Assembly (NCBI RefSeq): GCF_964355755.1
Contig: NC_092671.1
Coordinates: 36,287,304-36,351,303, forward strand
DNA from: Antedon mediterranea
Lineage: Eukaryota > Echinodermata > Crinoidea > Comatulida > Antedonidae
Length of the DNA stretch: 64,000 bases
Reading direction: 5' to 3'
The translations under genes and the position numbers were made by a program. Shown here in pieces: positions 1 through 12,568 of this stretch (position 1 is its first letter; the number at the start of each line of letters is the position of its first letter). The notes beneath the pieces are model-generated. The model saw only the letters and a list, made by a program, of their open reading frames with translations. It did no database searches and was not told the origin of the DNA.

Positions 1-387
1 TGCTCGAATAAAATTGAATTGAATTGAGACATGTCAACATTACAATTTAAAGCTCACCTTTGAGATGCCTCTATTCAGGTTACACCTCTATTAAGGGGAC
101 ACTTTGCTGGGCCTCCTTAATAGAGGATTTACTGTATAACTATCATTCACTGTACTTTCAAAGATGATTGTTTAAATGTCTTCCTGTTAAACTGCACTTT
201 TTAATTACTTTTATATAAAAAAAAATGGTGTTGTGTATAGGTAACTCCAAATACTTGGGACACAATCAAAGAGCATGTTAATAGACAATACTCAACTATA
301 GAAATATTACATAACACAAAAATATATGTAGCAGCATTGGCCGTCAACGTTACAGGCACGACACCACGATAGCTAACTCCGACTAAC
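1..387. other. Intronic or flanking DNA beyond the last visible INTS10 exon
   Basis: I see no further INTS10 exon here. The start holds a short repeat of the type 'cctctattaaggggacactt' that recurs near 570-600, 2565-2590, 6580-6630 and 11220-11300, so it is a low-grade dispersed repeat. Confidence 0.5.
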
Positions 388-3300
388 CTTTTTCGAAATA
401 TTCATTTGCGTATAACAGTTTCCAGCAATCAATGCCAGTCTCAAAGTTTTCAATCAGTTCTGGAGTGATGCCATATGATTTGTTAACCTTTAGATTGGCT
501 GGAATACTGGACAGGCCTGGATCGTCTGAACTATCCGAGTCCAACTGTGAATAAAATAGTTATAATCTATCAACTTCTATAGAGGGACACCTTTATAGGG
601 GTTTGGTTGTAGTGTTAAGGGTCTTTCACACCTGTTCCGGAACAGTACCGGCCCGGCACCGGCAAATCAAATAAAACGTCAATGTTTCCTTTTCATGACA
701 CTCCACACAGGTATGCGCTAATCAATATTCGTGTGAAATCGAGATATTGACATTCAATTTGATTTGCCGGCGCAGTATCAGATATCTTTATTCATACCTC
801 GTGGGACAATTTACAAAAGAAGGAGATGCATTATTATCTTACAATAAAACGTACAAATTACAACATCATGGTTCCATGACATAAGAGGTGTGAAATACCC
901 TTTAATATTGTCCTTTGGTTCATGGAAAATGTGTCAAAGAAGGGGTTACTCATGAGGAATTCTGTAACAGCCATTTCAATTTATACCTGTAGATTTATAA
1001 GCATAACTGATTTGTACTCACAGGTATATCATTCTCATCCAGTCTAAGTTTCTTGTGTTTATGTTTATGCTTCTTAGATTTTAATTTAGCATTCAAGTCT
1101 TCCAGAAGTAGAAGAGACGTTGAATGGCCTATGTTAGTACCTGTACAAAAAGACATTAAAATAAACAATAGCTATATTGTTGGAGTGGTCAAATCATGTG
1201 CCTGTTAAAGATGTATTGTTTCCCCCAAAAACATAAAAAATGAAGATTAATTAAATCAGAGTTTGAATAGGTTATTTTGTAGTTTTAATCAAGTGAATTA
1301 TTTCCGTAGAAAAAAAAACGGAAAAAATAATGTTTTCACTTATAAAATAACATGAATGAATGGTTAAATTCAATCAAAAATCCATTGGCTGGCAGCCAAT
1401 TTGACCATTTTGTGCTTTAAATTTCAGTTTTTTTCAGGTAAATACATTTTTTTTCGATCCAATTTTTGGTCAAAGTCAAACTATTATGACTATTATAACT
1501 ATTATTATATTATATATATTATTATTATAACTATTATAACTATTATGTGACATTAAAATGGCATATTCAACAACAAAAATTGAAAAAAAGTATTTTTCAG
1601 GGGGACAATACATCTTTAATGGGTGCATATCAAGCAAACAATGTGAGTGGCCGAGTGGTTAAGACATTGGAACCGTAATTACATCAGCAAGGGTTCGAGT
1701 CTCACTCACTCCATGGTTCTGGTGGTAGAACGAGTCTTCTCGGATAAGGACTATAATCGGTAGGTCCAGTGTACACATCTGTCTCATGTGCACTTTAAAG
1801 AACCTAGTACATCGTTCGAGACGAGTAGTGGGTTACCCCAGTGTACACACACAGTCACTGTCACAATCTTATCATATATATACACTGGGTCCTTTCGAAG
1901 AACAGTCTTTGACTGAAGATGCTACCCAGTATAAAGAATAGATAACAAATAAAAGCGAGTTTAACCACTATGAAAGTGTTACCAACAAAATGCCTCCATA
2001 CAATTAACATATATTGCACTCGTCCTCTTAACTTGAGTTTTCTAAAGAACTGTACTTGAATTATTTTTATTGAATTTTATGGTGCTAATACTTACTAGCA
2101 AAAGCCTCTGAATCTACTGTACTTGCATATGTAAAGGCTGTCTTGAGAAAGAGTAAGACAGTTGAATAAAAGATAGATTTACTGACTGCAGGTGCATCAG
2201 AAGGTTGTTGGCGATGACACTCGGAAAGATGTTGGAATCTTGACGACACGCTTCTGTAAAAAAAAAAATAAATAAAACTGTTAAAAACACCACATTTTGA
2301 AGAAGAGTGATTCAATTCAATTTATTTCCGGATTCTACAATACAACAATAACACATACTAGACGTGGGGGACTCCTACAGCAAACTCAATCTAATTCGGG
2401 CTGGGTGAGGCGGGACATAAACGAATCCTCCTACTAGCAGAAAAATAAACAAGGTATTGCAAGTCTGTTCAATGGACACCCTATTATGCCAGGTACCTTC
2501 CAGTGAAAAGAACAGGAGGCAATACATTTTAACACTACGGCAAGCGACATTAAGAGGAACATCCATATTAAAGGGACACTTCGTGGGGTTCCAAGTAGCG
2601 TTTTTAATTTATTATAATAATTGTCAAAGTTCAATCAACTCACCCAGTCATTTTTGGAATAACATGCAGATTCCATCCACACTTTTCAGCAATTTTAATA
2701 ATTAACTCATGCATTTTCTCCCAGCTATCACTAGCCCCTTCTTTTGGTGGCCCATCAAAACCTGGTCTTGAATAACACGGACTCTTCATAGGAGAGGAGG
2801 CGTTGTGAGTAGGACTTGTAAGGACCGGCGTTGTGGCTAGCTGTTCATGTTTCCGCGGGGGCTGGGTTATATAACTAAGGTAGTAAGCCATTGACTTCTG
2901 CAACCATTTAGCATAGAACTTGATGGGAACTTCAATCTGTTTGTTAGCTATTACAAGTGGTAAGACTTCACATACTGAAAATAGAAAAAAAATCAATAAA
3001 TCATAAATCAAAATAAAAGTGTATAGCATGGTATAAACGTAGATCTCTAGTACCTGGTACTGAGGCACTGCCTGGTACCGAGGTAGTGTCTGGTACCGAG
3101 GTAGTGCCTGGTACCGAGGCAGTGTCTGGTACTGAGGCAGTGCCTGGTACCGAGGTAGTGCCTGGTACCGAGGTAGTGCCTGGTACCGAGGTAGTGCCTG
3201 GTACCGAGGTAGTGCCTGGTACCGAGGTAGTGCCTGGTACCGAGGTAGTGCCTGGTACCGAGGTAGTGTCTGGTACCGAGGTAGTGCCTGGTACTGAAGC

Positions 3301-5717
3301 AGTGCCTGGTACTGAGGTAGTGCCTGGTACTGAGGTAGTGCCTGGTACTAAGGTAGTGCCTGCAACTGAAGTAGTGCCTGGTACTGAGGTAGTGTCTGGT
3401 ACTGAGGTAGTGCCTGGTACTGAGGCAGTGTCTGGTACTGAGGCAGTGCCTGGTACTGAGGTAGTGCCTGCAACTGAAGTAGTGCCTGGTACTGAGGTAG
3501 TGTCTGGTACTGAGGTAGTGCCTGGTACTGAGGTAGTGCTTGCCACTGAGGTAGTACCTGGTACTGAGGTAGTACCTGATACTGCCTGGTACTGACGTAG
3601 TACCTGGTACTGAAGTAGTGCCTGATACTAAGGTGGTGCCTGGTACTGAGGTGGTGCCTGGTACTGAGGTAGTGTCTGGTACTGCCTGGACTGAGGTGGT
3701 GCCTGGTACTGAGGTACTGCCTGGACTGAGGTACTGCCTGGACTGAGGTGTGCCTGGTACTGAGCTAGTGCCTGGTACTGAGCTAGTGCCTGGTATGGAG
3801 GACTTTCTTTGGCCAATGCAGATACTAGTTTGAATAATGAAATCCTTACCCAGTAGACTACGATATGGATTTAGATCAGCTTTCTCACCTTCTGCTTTTT
3901 CCCAATCAATTAAACTTTCAGCAAGACTTACCTACCAAAAAAAATATAACATTATTCTTATAAACCTAAACAAATTAACTAAAAAAAGCACTCTTAATAC
4001 ATAAACACATTTTTAGAGACTGTTTTACCTAACAAGATATTTTGATCAAGCAAATTGGACAATTTTTCGCATTTGTTTGTGACAAGTTTTTATCGGACTA
4101 CTATGACTTGTTTTATCGTAAATAATTTGATATTGCTGTATTCGGTTCAACGCCTTATGTATAAGAAATAAATACCATAGGCAATGTTCCTAGGAAAGAA
4201 AAAAATAAGATTATTATGGGTTACAGAGCATATAAATCGACTTACACCATATAAAGGTATAGAATCAGGAAAATTCTTCATCAAAAGTAGTTTACATCTT
4301 GATTTTTCTATCATATTTTTTGTATGCTCTGTAAAACAACAACAAAATCATCAATAAATTATATAATTTTTAAAATGCACAATTACCTATCTAAAGCTCT
4401 GTCTACACTATCAAACTAGTTTGACAAATAAATGTGATGTGCTCAAATATGGACATGATGATGTCATATCACTACCATATTTGGGCATATCACTACCATA
4501 TTCAATTGTATAAACCTGCTTACCTGATGTCTTTTGTAAAATGTCATACTTTGCTTTTGAAGGAAATGAATCAAACATATCTAAACAAAGACAATTTAAA
4601 TTGAAAGTAGCTAAAGATTATTATTAAACAAAGTGAAATCTATCTTTATAATACATTAATCCATAATAATATACTGGAAATGAACATAACCTCCAATAAA
4701 AAATAATCATATTATACTCTGTTATAGAGAAATATATTACATTATTGTTCTGTGTCAATGGTATATGCAGTCTTCACAACAAAACATGTGGCTTTATATT
4801 GATCAAATGGTGGTCACATGATTCTCTTTTTTCATTAAATTTTTTATACAGAATTTTATCAATTGAGTTCATCATGAGCGTAATAATAATAATAATAAAC
4901 AATATTTATATAGCGCCTAATGGATCATGGATGGACCCCTCTAGGTGCACGTACCTCTTAGAATAACAATAGAAGGATCTTGACTTTCAGATTGTAAAGC
5001 TACTATCAATGCCTGAAGTTCATCTTGTAGTACAGGCTCGTCAAAAAAATGCTGAAACCTTTTAATCAAAAAAAATTATAGTTAAAAAATCAATCAATTT
5101 AGTAATAATATATCTACATAAAGACCTTTCTTACTCATATAATTAATATCAAAACAGGATATAACTTTTGATCAAGATAAAAACTAATCCTAATTCAACT
5201 GTGATAATTAATTATAAAAACAAATAAAATGGTAGGCCTATTAGGATAGGAGGCCAGCGGCATGTTGTGCGGTACTTACATATCAAGTAAGATTGCAGCA
5301 CCTTCTGCTGTTTTTCTTGCAGATTTCTCAATTCTGTATGCTTCAAACTTATTATAAACATAAGAAAAGAAAGAAAAAATTAAATTATCATTGAGAATGT
5401 GTCATAAAAACGACCTTGGCCTAGGCTGGGCCAAGCTGACAGGGTCATCACTGACACACTCAGCGGGAGAAGAACGCAAGAAGAGTTACCGAGACTGACT
5501 GCTTGTTGGTAGCCTACCATAGAAAGTCTCTAATATATGATATTTAATATACCTGAATCCTAAAATTTCTCGGATAAAGTGATCTTGCCGTTATTAATAA
5601 TGATTTGGATGCAAACAAATCAGTTCTGAGGCATTTTTGTGCCTTTTCTACCATCCATTCTGGCCCACTCAGACTTTGCGAGACATCCATGGGGGCTGCC
5701 ATTTTGTTTTTCTTCAT
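388..5717 (-). CDS. INTS10: Integrator complex subunit 10, first ten coding exons (3' end outside window)
   Basis: INTS10 is a subunit of the nuclear Integrator complex, which acts on RNA polymerase II transcripts. Coding exons, 5' to 3' on the minus strand: 5553-5717, 5280-5347, 4955-5058, 4524-4580, 4246-4328, 3851-3932, 2644-2974, 2096-2253, 1022-1140, 388-544. Every junction is GT-AG and the phases join without a break, giving about 441 codons; vertebrate INTS10 has about 710. Family signatures read from the translation are LITARSLYPRNFRIQ near residue 40, VCEVLPLVIANKQIEVP in the seventh exon, FYSTVLLFLKTAFTYAST in the eighth, a Lys/His-rich stretch after LLLLEDLNAKL in the ninth, and CWKLLYANEYFEK in the tenth. 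The last exon ends in phase 1, so the gene continues left. A second in-frame ATG lies at 5702. Identification by recalled similarity is strong; individual borders could be off by a few bases. Confidence 0.93.
1641..1950 (+). repeat. tRNA-derived SINE-like element in an INTS10 intron
   Basis: The left end reads gagtggccgagtggttaag (A-box-like) followed about 35 bases later by gggttcgagtctc (B-box-like), as in a Leu/Ser-type tRNA. A non-tRNA body follows, ending in 'tgactgaagatgctacccag' and an A-rich tail. Related sequence occurs in inverse orientation at 35213-35430, and the 3' part recurs at 25490-25560. It looks like a retroposon, not a working tRNA gene, because the anticodon arm does not fold well. 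Confidence 0.6.
3050..3806. repeat. 18-bp minisatellite in INTS10 intron 6
   Basis: About 40 copies of an 18-base unit, cctggtaccgaggtagtg and variants, lie between the exons at 2644-2974 and 3851-3932. The left half carries mostly 'taccgag' units and the right half 'tactgag' units, so variants are spatially clustered. Because 18 is a multiple of three and the unit lacks stops, long open frames arise on both strands (six-residue periods VPGTEV and VPGTTS). Those frames are by-products and not genes. Confidence 0.9.
4393..4506. mobile_element. MITE family 1, copy 1 (right end missing)
   Basis: It begins aaagctctgtctacac as the other copies do and carries the internal catatttgggcatatcac block, but lacks the matching right inverted repeat. 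It lies in the INTS10 intron next to the exon at 4524. Confidence 0.75.
4875..4953. repeat. AAT microsatellite linked to a dispersed repeat
   Basis: A run of (aat) is followed by acaatatttatatagcgcc. It abuts the donor side of the INTS10 exon at 4955. Other AAT runs lie at 20342-20375 and 55212-55232. Confidence 0.5.
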
Positions 5718-5894
5718 CTGAAAAAAAAAGAGGGCGTGCTTGAAAAAATGTAATCAAAACTTTGTAAGCGTGTCCTACAAGAATTTGCATTTTCTTTTAA
5801 CTTATTTAAATATTTGTTGTTCTCCGGTGGAGAGCATGTGATTATTAGTGCTCTTACTTTACGAAAGAGAGGTGTACTGTATTCACTTAGAAAC
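5718..5894. promoter_or_regulatory. Shared divergent promoter of INTS10 and the NIMA-type kinase gene
   Basis: The two start codons are only 177 bp apart and point away from each other, so core promoters and both 5' leaders must overlap or nearly do so. I saw no convincing TATA box. The bidirectional role is inferred from spacing only. Confidence 0.6.
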
Positions 5895-8800
5895 ATGGCG
5901 AACAAATTCGAAAAAATACGTGTAATCGGAAGTGGCAGTTTTGGCCAAGCTTGGCTCGTCTGCTCAAAGCAAAGTAAAAGAAAATATGTTGTAAAAGAAA
6001 TGCAAGTAAGTAATATGACAGAAAAAGAAAGGAACCAAGCATTAAACGAAGTATCAATTCTTGCCAGGCTAAAACATAAACACGTTATTAGGTATCGGCA
6101 AGCTTTTGTTAACAATGGAATGCTGTGCATTGCAATGGAGTATGCTGACGGGGGTAAGTATGTGCACCTATATTCAAACGGATATTTTGTTTACAAATTT
6201 AATAAATGCAATATGAGATTTTAAAGTTCATAAATTAAAATGTATTTTAATAGGATTTGAATAGATACGATTGGGAACTTTCGTTGTCAACGTAAAGATT
6301 CCTTGAGTACTTTTTGTATTCGAATTGTAAATTTGTGCTCAACAGAAAGTCATTCGAATAGAAAACGTTGACAACGAAAGCTTTTTCGTTAAGAACAATC
6401 TACACGCTCAAAATACTCCGTTAAAGAAGTACTCAACGAAAAAACTGTACTCAACGGTGAAAGTCTAAATCGAATACGACAAATCTCAACGCTCAAAATA
6501 ATCCGTTAAAGAAGTAGCCTACTCAACGGAAAAACTACTCAACGGTCCACTCGAATAAAAATAAAAGACAAAGTAGAACCCCTATTAAAAGGACACCTTT
6601 GGGACCAAGGATTCATCTTAATAAAGGGAGGGGGATCAGTCTTTGGAAAGGTATTGGTTGGCCGTGGTGTTAAAACATACTGCATGCCTTCATTTATTTC
6701 ACGAGAAAATTGTCACCTCAACAGAGGTGTCCATTGCATATTGAAATCAGTCTCCTCGAATTAATGTATTAATGAGGTACTTAACTTACTGTAATTAAAA
6801 CAGGTGATATGGGCGTTATCATTAAAAGGAAAATTGAAACGAAGACTTTAATTCTTGAACATCGTATCACAGATTGGTTTGTCCAGATTTGCTTGGCCCT
6901 GGAATACATCCATGCTTTAAACATACTTCATCGAGGTAATATAAACTTTACAAATGTATTAAATTTCTTAAGCTCGGTCTACACTATCAAACTTTGTGTG
7001 ACAAAAGAAATGTTATGGTGCCCATGGGCATATCACTACCATATTTGGGCACATCAAAAACTAAAACTAGTTTGATAGTGTAGACAGAGCTTAACATAAT
7101 GTTCAATTGAAGTAAAAATAATATTAGTTAAATTTATTAATTATCTCGTTTTTATTTCAGATTTAAAACCACAGAATATATTTGTAACTTCTGATGACCT
7201 CGTAAAAGTTGGTGATTTTGGTATCGCGCGCATTTTGAGAAACGCAGACGAACATGCATATACAGCAATTGGAACACCATACTACCTATCACCTGAAATA
7301 TGCTGTAGAAAATCGTATTGTCCATTTTTTTTTTTTTCATTTTAATTTAATTCATGTCACTATGTTCAATGTCTCCACATGTTCATACTATTTTACTGTG
7401 GCGGAAAAAAGCTCCACACATGAGCTCCACACATGAGCTCCACACATGAGCTCCACACATGAGCTCCACACATGAGCTCCACACATGAGCTCCACACATG
7501 AGCTCCACACATGAGCTCCACACATGAGCTCCACACGTGAGCTCCACACATGGCAAATTAAACACGTTTAAAACCTAAACGTTACACTTTATATTGCTCC
7601 AAATGTTTAACAATCAACACGTTACTGCTGTGTTGTGTTGGGTAGCGACTAACCATGTTTTTATATCATGTGATGACATTTTAGTACTGTTATTTCTCTT
7701 TTAGAAAGCACATTCAACTGTTTAAAAAGAAACGTCTGAATTTACATTTAAAAATCTTCCATATTAAATTGAATTTTCTATTTTTAGATACAATCAGAAA
7801 AGTGATATGTGGGCTGCTGGTTGCATACTTTATGAATTATCTACACTGAGGCATCCATTTGACGCTACAGATTTCTCATCACTAGTCGTCAAGATTTTAT
7901 CGGCAAAGTTCAAACCTCTCAGTCGGTTAGCAAACTTATTTCCAGCTAAAACTCTGTCTACACACTATCAAACTAGTTTGAAAAAAAAAAAAGGTGTGAT
8001 GTGCCGAAATATGGTAGTGATATGACATCACCGTGTGCTAATATGGGAACATCACGTTTTTTTGTCACATAATGTTTGATAGTGTAGGCTCGACAAAGCT
8101 TAAGCAATTTCTTTTTCTTTTTAACTCTTTTGTCACTAGCTTCTCTTTTTTTACTTTGTTTACTAAAACATCATCTCTTTCGTCTTTCTCACTTTCACTT
8201 TAGTTTATCCCAGTTTCATTTCTTTTTCTTCCACAACTTATTTAACTCTTTTATCACTAGCTGCTCCTTTTTTACTTTGTTTACTAAATCAGCATCTCTT
8301 TTGCCGGTCTTTAATTTACTCCAGTTTCATTTCTTTTCCTTCAGTGTGTACGGGCCGTTTTTGAATGATCTTATATCCGTTCTGCTGAGTGTCAATCCAA
8401 ATGATAGACCGTCTGCCGAACAAATCCTTCGAACTCCCGCCATTCAACGGTATCTTGCAAAGAAGAGCGATGGCAGCATGACGTCAGCGCGTAACAATGC
8501 GTCTGAAGTTGGAGTAGTTGTTGATGCATTGCAGCAAAGAGGCCAACAGCATTTTGTTTCCAAAGAATCTCCAGAAAACCAGAAAGAAGTAGCCAAAACG
8601 TTGTCAACTTCACAGAAACGTAAAAGTTCCGGTCATTCAAAATTAAAGAGTTCTCGAGACAATGCTCCACCACAAGTGGATGTTTACAATAATAACCATG
8701 AAGTAAATCTTCCTAGTGTAGTTTACAAAGAAGTTGTTGGGCGAAATGCATCGTGTGGTAACACGACCAACAAACCATCGCGTACTCTTGAAAACATGAA

Positions 8801-9914
8801 TTCCTCATCAGACCACGAAATAAAAACACCAAAAATGAGAAAATATTCCGTAAACAGAACGGGGATTCATTTAGGAGTGAGCAGAGGTACAAGATGTGAT
8901 GATAGAAGAATGCTCACTCCTACAATATATTTAAATAAGGTAATATGACGTTGATTAACGTGGCACGTTTGTGTCGTTACGGTTTTTGTTGATTTCGTCA
9001 TCATTTTTTATTTCGAACTTCTTTTTCAGGATGACGTAGTGCATCAGGAATCGCCATCCATTGTCGTCGTCAACAGATTTATATCATCAGAGGCCAGTAA
9101 ATGTTCTTCCTGTTCGAAGACTTCGCCAAAGAATTGTAAACGAAGAATTGAGCGTCAAACAAAGAGTTCGATATCTGACCAGTACTCGACACCAACTAGA
9201 GAATTGAATGCTACGAACCGTAAATCGGCAAGTCTACAGAAAAGTTTGATAGCGGCAAATTCAAGGAGTCGCTCATCTTCAGGTTCGAATGTTAGAAGAG
9301 CTACTACAAGGAAATCCGATATTAAACACACTTCGGAAACGTCAGAACAAAACTGTTATTCTACTAGCTCACTACGTTGCACTGGTGAGGCAGAAGAATG
9401 CATAGATCACAATAGTGATCTGACGTTATCTGATCTAATGTCAGATGAAGATGTCAAGTTCGTTGAAGTAGAATCGGAGGGTGACGTTTACAGTTTAGAC
9501 TTCGTGCCATCCGGTTCCAAGATGCGCGCAGCAGGTAGACATATGCATTACGAAAGACAAAACGACAACGATAAAGAGAATATTGAAAACACTATGATAC
9601 ACGATGGAAATGACCGAATTACCGATATAAACGTCAACAACACTAAAGGATACACGGTTGAGCAGATGTACTTTTGGGCGCGTAAATTAACGCACTGTGA
9701 GCGCGTAGATGCCAGTAAGCTTGAAATGCTGAGGCGGTTTCTTGAGAATCGGGTTCCGTTAATCAAGTTAAAGGCTATTCGTTGTATACTCAAACAAGGA
9801 GACCTACAAGATGATGATTCCTTGATGTTGGTTATTAAAGAGGTCCTGGGAAATCATATTAATGTACTCCCGTTAGTTTTAGAATTACATTTCATGGAAT
9901 CAACGCTTGGATAA
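5895..9914 (+). CDS. NIMA-related serine/threonine kinase (NEK1/3/4/5-like), complete
   Basis: A NEK-family kinase of 720 residues. Exons: 5895-6153, 6804-6935, 7161-7314, 7788-7925, 8345-8939, 9030-9914; all phases agree. The kinase domain is at about residues 8-262. The Gly loop GSGSFG is at 12-17, the ATP lysine is K34 in VVKEM, the catalytic loop is HRDLKPQN (D131), DFG has D149, and [20 protein letters not shown] matches the NEK activation segment. After the kinase comes a long Ser/Lys-rich low-complexity tail, then a structured acidic C-terminus with [17 protein letters not shown] and several hydrophobic helices (about 630-720). NEK kinases act in mitosis and cilia; the exact paralogue cannot be fixed by eye. 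ATG 5895 is chosen because the family N-terminus ([10 protein letters not shown]) starts there, although an open frame reaches further upstream. The third intron uses a weak donor (ATC/gtattg). Confidence 0.9.
6262..6570. repeat. Degenerate inverted repeat with cgttgtcaacg and 'tactcaacgg' words
   Basis: In kinase intron 1, ctttcgttgtcaacg recurs inverted about 100 bases later (gttgacaacgaaag). A related block with the same words lies at 24860-24960 in the ependymin intron, so this is a dispersed element. I could not define its ends. Confidence 0.5.
6969..7094. mobile_element. MITE family 1, copy 2
   Basis: The left end aagctcggtctacactatcaaac is matched by the inverted right end tttgatagtgtagacagagctt, with TA at both flanks. 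It is a short internal version, in kinase intron 2. Confidence 0.85.
7396..7650. repeat. Repeat family 3 copy carrying an internal 13-bp tandem expansion
   Basis: The element reads gcggaaaaaagctccacacatg, then gcaaattaaacacgtttaaaacctaaacg and so on, as at 11876-12215 and 15493-15860. Here the first 13 bases (gctccacacatga) are repeated about 11 times at 7411-7550 before the rest resumes. The array sits inside kinase intron 3. Confidence 0.8.
7948..8102. mobile_element. MITE family 1, copy 3
   Basis: It starts aaactctgtctacacactatc with one extra 'ac', contains tgtgatgtgccgaaatatgg, and ends tttgatagtgtaggctcgac, so the right inverted repeat has decayed. It begins about 20 bases after the donor of the fourth kinase exon. 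Confidence 0.8.
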
Positions 9915-11426
9915 GATTTATACAAATACAGAAACGAGCAGTTTAGTACCGTACTGACGCGGGTATAAGTCCCATACTCTGGCGCGTCAGTACGGTAGTT
10001 ATAATTCATTCCTACACAATTTTAGTATTGTACAATAACTTAAGGCAATTAATAGTATTGTTTATATATTTACGTATAAATTTACATTAATTAAAAATAT
10101 TAAATTAATATATCAAATTATAATTGTATTGTTATTTCATTTGTAATTTATATATAAATAAAATTACAAATATCACAATTTTTTATATTTTATAATTAAA
10201 ATATTGTATCCGTGTTATTTATTTTATGAAAAGCTTTGTGTATTTTGTCTATATATAGAAAATAAATTATATTTGTATTTTGGGTTTTATTCTTATTTAA
10301 AGTTTATATTTAATGTGTACAAATAAATGATATATTTATTAACTTGTTTAATGAGTTATGTTTTTTAGTTTAAAGTTGTATTTTCCCAAAAAAAAACATG
10401 AAAAATGAAGATTTATAAAAAAAGACTTTGAATAGGCCATTTCGCAGTTAATTACTTCCATAGAATTAAAAAAAACACAAAAATAATATTTTCACTTATA
10501 AAAAGACAAAAAAAACCATTGAATTTCCGCAAATTTGACTTGTTTTTTTTTTTTTGCTTTAAATTACAAATTCTTCAGGTAAATTTTTGGTTTCGATCTA
10601 ATTTTTGGTAAAAGTGAATAGCTCTTATGGGACATCAAACAAAAACATTTTGAAAAATGTATCTTTAATGTTTAAACGTAAATATCAACAAAAGCCATTG
10701 CAAAAAATAATTGCATTCAATACTCAAAATGCATACCAGATTCTTCATTACGGTCTGCATTAAGGAATGTGAATAAAAACACACAAATCCATTCCATCTT
10801 CAATAGACTACCAAGCCTACACAATTACTACAAATCTAATATAGGTTGATTGTATAAATTAATAAAAACGTATCCAATGCCATAAGTTTGAATGAAATTA
10901 TGTACAGGTCTGTGAATGGACGGGCTATAATGACTACAGTAAGTCTAGCGACAATACTTCGCTGATACACAGTGTGTTAATAAGAGAGCACTCGAGAAGT
11001 ATCTTTTCGGACATATCACACTAAAGGTAGGATGATATAATTACAACAACAATTACTAAATTGTAGGGTATATAATAAATAACTAGTATAATGTTTTGAG
11101 TTATTTAAAATTTAAATAATTCATAAATAATTATTTAAAATGTAAGCTTTAATATATTACATAGAAATGTAGGCCTCCTATATCCAACCGAAAATAATAG
11201 AAATGGTGTTATTTAAGGTATAGAGAACCGCTCCTTTGGGACACCCCTTTTAAGAGTGATGGGTTTGGGGGGGGGGGAGGGGTACTCTATTTAGGGGGAC
11301 ACTTTTGTGGTGTTCTACTGTATATCCAAAAAAGGATAAAAATAAAAAGCTACTATAATGATATATAAATTATATTATATTTAAGTCTCCACAATCTCAA
11401 GTTGACAAATATGTTGCGCTGGTGTT

Positions 11427-11576
11427 TAAAGCTCTGTCTACACTATCAAACTTTATGTGATGTGCTCATATATGGACATGATGATGTCATATCACTAGCA
11501 TATTTAGGAATATCACTACCATATTTGGGCAAATCACCTTTTAGTCAAACTAGTTTGATAGGGTAGACAGAGCCTT
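11427..11576. mobile_element. MITE family 1, copy 4
   Basis: taaagctctgtctacactatc on the left and tttgatagggtagacagagcc on the right form the inverted termini. The internal cycle of atatggacatgatgatgtcatatcac is preserved. Confidence 0.88.
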
Positions 11577-11875
11577 ATGGTACGTATTATTTAATCGAAT
11601 GTTAGCCTTGATATTTATGAATATTTTAAAGACGCAATGGCTAATAAGTTAAATACTGTATAATTTAATAGAAATAACTGATTTAATATTATCAGATGCA
11701 TTCGTTTTCTTTCCACTTTCACAAATCTGAAGTGCACTTGTCAAGTATTGAAAACGATTGAAAGAAATGCATGATCGTTGAGTGACGTGCATGCACTTTT
11801 GATGCGACAGATCACAAAAATGCTAACTTAAAATAAGATAAGGCTACACTTTTCGTGTAAGTACACTTCTTAGTG

Positions 11876-12215
11876 TTGTTGTCGTCCACTCGTTTAGCAG
11901 TCAACATGTCACTATTATGTTCAGTCAACATGTCTAGGTACCGTACGTGTTTAGCGTTGCGTGCATAACGATTTTACTAGTGAAAAGCTCCACACATGGC
12001 AAATTAAACACGTTTAAGACCTAAACGTGTCTCTACATTGCTCTACATGTTTAACAATCAACATGTCACTGATGTGTTGAGGTGGATACAGACTGCAGAA
12101 CCTAAATAATGTTTATATCTAAATATGTTTAAGGCTAAATGTTTGGAAAAAGTGGGTACAAAATACATGTTTAAGATCTAAACACTATTTGACAGTTTAA
12201 CATTGTCACATTGAA
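11876..12215. repeat. Repeat family 3, copy without tandem expansion
   Basis: It contains 'cgtttagcagtcaacatgtc', 'agctccacacatggcaaatt', 'aaacacgtttaagacctaaacg' and 'caatcaacatgtcactgatg', in the same order as the copies at 7396-7650 and 15493-15860. Confidence 0.7.
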
Positions 12216-12568
12216 ATACAGATCAGATGTGGAATATAATTATTAATAGACACAATGTGAGGTTATGCACCTGTTGTATCGAGTGTAACGTATTAGTGGG
12301 TTATTCAATGTGTCGTATACCCATAATGACAATCCTACCCGCTGAGCCAAATAAGATAAGCAATAATCCCAAAACTCAAACATAAAAACAAGAGATCTGG
12401 GCTACTATATAAAGTTGTATCTCTCATTAAAATAAGACCTATACATTATGATTGTGGTAATTATTATTTGCGATATGTATTTATTCAATATATTACAAAC
12501 ATTGTTATTTGGAGAGCGATTAGGCTATGTTTAGCAAATACATGGCATATTGGTTCATCCATAACGAG

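Noticed and set aside
1641-1715. Functional tRNA-Leu/Ser gene
   Set aside because: The A and B boxes are recognisable but the anticodon arm does not fold and the body continues as a repeat.
3001-3595. Long open frames on both strands over the GTACC minisatellite
   Set aside because: They come from an 18-bp stop-free repeat inside an INTS10 intron, and both strands are open equally.
5814-5894. Upstream in-frame N-terminal extension of the kinase
   Set aside because: Kinase homology starts at [10 protein letters not shown] just after ATG 5895, and the extension would run into the divergent promoter.
7383-7565. Minus-strand frame with a repeated [13 protein letters not shown] pattern
   Set aside because: It is the translation of the 13-bp tandem array in kinase intron 3.
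8130-8344. Hydrophobic Phe/Ser-rich N-terminal half of an open frame before kinase exon 5
   Set aside because: It is pyrimidine-rich intron sequence preceding the acceptor at 8344; frame and homology start at 8345.
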